DNA of 6,646 nt from Candidatus Poribacteria bacterium (GTDB lineage Bacteria > Poribacteria > WGA-4E > WGA-3G): assembly GCA_007571355.1 (NCBI GenBank), contig RKRO01000506.1, forward strand, positions 1-6,646, written 5' to 3'. The translations under genes and the position numbers were made by a program. Position 1 is the stretch's first letter. The number at the start of each line of letters is the position of its first letter. Positions 6,124 to 6,646 of this stretch are shown here, piece by piece. Below the pieces are notes generated by a model that saw only the letters and a list, made by a program, of their open reading frames with translations, had not been told where the DNA came from and searched no databases.

Positions 6124-6546
6124 TCAAGTGACGACTGCCTGATCGTTAGCTGACAAGTGTCCCACCGTTTCACCTGTTTCCGTGAAGGTACGGGTTACAG
6201 TAACAGAGGCGTAGGTCCACAAGATTTTCATAGGTGCGTCGCTTTCATTCCAGAACCGGTGTGGGATGCCAGCGGGGACGAAGGTCGTATCGTATGCTTT
6301 CATCGTAAAGACTTCGCCATCAACCTCACAAGCGGCTTCGCCTTCAAGAATTGTAACGGATTCATCGCAGTTGTGGTAGTGGCGTGCGATCGCTGCGCCG
6401 GGTTCAAACATCGTCACACCGTTGGTGAGCGTAGTAGCGTTGATCCATTTACCCGCTAACGGAACCGTTTTTACGCCGGTGCCTCGGTCTATAGGGCTCT
6501 GCTTTCCAATATCAATGACGTGTGCTTTCGTGCTCATTTGACTCAT
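6124..6546 (-). CDS. Small single-domain cupin protein
   Basis: The 140-residue product is one cupin barrel with both metal motifs intact. Motif 1 fits G-x5-HxH-x3-E-x6-G exactly: G50, H56, H58, E62, G69. Motif 2 is PAGIPHRFWN (91-100), with H96 as the fourth ligand. Small cupins of this kind are dioxygenases, isomerases or ligand sensors, and the sequence does not tell which. No DNA-binding domain is attached. Two starts are possible: ATG at 6546 (MSQMST) with AAAGG only 2 bases upstream, or ATG at 6537 (MSTKAH), 11 bases from the same AAAGG. Neither spacing is ideal. The longer form is given here. It is the first gene of the minus-strand series, directly behind a good promoter, and the M20 hydrolase gene follows after 21 bases, so the two may act on the same compound. 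Confidence 0.88.
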   Translation of the reverse strand: MSQMSTKAHVIDIGKQSPIDRGTGVKTVPLAGKWINATTLTNGVTMFEPGAAIARHYHNCDESVTILEGEAACEVDGEVFTMKAYDTTFVPAGIPHRFWNESDAPMKILWTYASVTVTRTFTETGETVGHLSANDQAVVT

Positions 6547-6569
6547 CGCCTTTCGTTAAGTTTTGACGC

Positions 6570-6598
6570 AGTATAGCACAAGGGCGGAAAAAAATCAA
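6570..6598 (-). promoter_or_regulatory. Sigma70-type promoter driving the cupin-M20-WD40-RNHCP-OmpA series
   Basis: Read on the minus strand, TTGATT (6593-6598) is followed after exactly 17 bases by TATACT (6570-6575). TG two bases upstream of the -10 (TGC-TATACT) makes it an extended -10 promoter. Transcription should begin near 6563, leaving a leader of only about 16-18 bases before the cupin ATG at 6546. No operator of useful length is visible around it. Confidence 0.7.
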
Positions 6599-6646
6599 GG
6601 TTATAGTAAAATCTAAAAATAAATGCACATTTTTATGAAGCCAACC

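Noticed and set aside
6623..6646. ATG starts on the plus strand at 6623 and 6635 as the beginning of a divergent gene
   Set aside because: Only eight codons before the window ends, with no ribosome binding site and no convincing plus-strand promoter. Cannot be supported without more sequence.
1..6646. Defence, CRISPR, toxin-antitoxin or mobile-element system
   Set aside because: No spaced direct repeats, nuclease, recombinase, transposase or toxin motifs found. The WD40 protein lacks the effector domains seen in WD40-linked signalling or conflict systems.

Overview
This is a bacterial chromosome fragment with two short operons facing each other and no RNA gene, transposase, CRISPR array or defence locus that I can recognise. 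The organism is Gram-negative in envelope type, because the window encodes a secreted beta-barrel protein and an OmpA/MotB-type peptidoglycan-binding protein. The GC-rich palindrome at the left edge, the long WD40 protein with the lead-in 'GAIARLGKG' and the general gene style remind me of Candidatus Poribacteria or a similar uncultured marine/sponge lineage. That placement is from memory of such genomes, not proven by the sequence.

Layout: positions 1-140 hold a short inverted repeat and an AT-rich leader. Plus strand: ribose-5-phosphate isomerase A (141-830), then after 5 bases a signal-peptide-bearing YjbH-like outer-membrane barrel protein (836-1714). Minus strand, read right to left from a good sigma70-type promoter at 6570-6598: a small cupin (6546-6124), an M20 metallopeptidase/deacylase (6102-4864), a 630-residue WD40 double-propeller protein (4848-2956), an RNHCP zinc-ribbon protein (2910-2605) and an OmpA/MotB-like coiled-coil membrane protein (2612-1689). 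Gaps in this minus series are 21, 15 and 45 bases, then an 8-base overlap, so one five-gene transcript is plausible. The two operons meet tail to tail and their last genes overlap by 26 bases.

How the genes work together: rpiA is central carbon metabolism (non-oxidative pentose phosphate pathway). The barrel and the OmpA-like protein are envelope components. Cupin plus M20 hydrolase looks like a small catabolic or amino-acid-derivative unit. The WD40 gene is visibly AT-richer than its neighbours (sampled 60-base lines at 33-40% GC against 55-58% in the flanking genes), so it may be a later insertion into the operon. I do not see a convincing new multi-gene system. The points most worth following are the RNHCP/OmpA translational coupling, the WD40 insertion, and the convergent overlap of two envelope genes.
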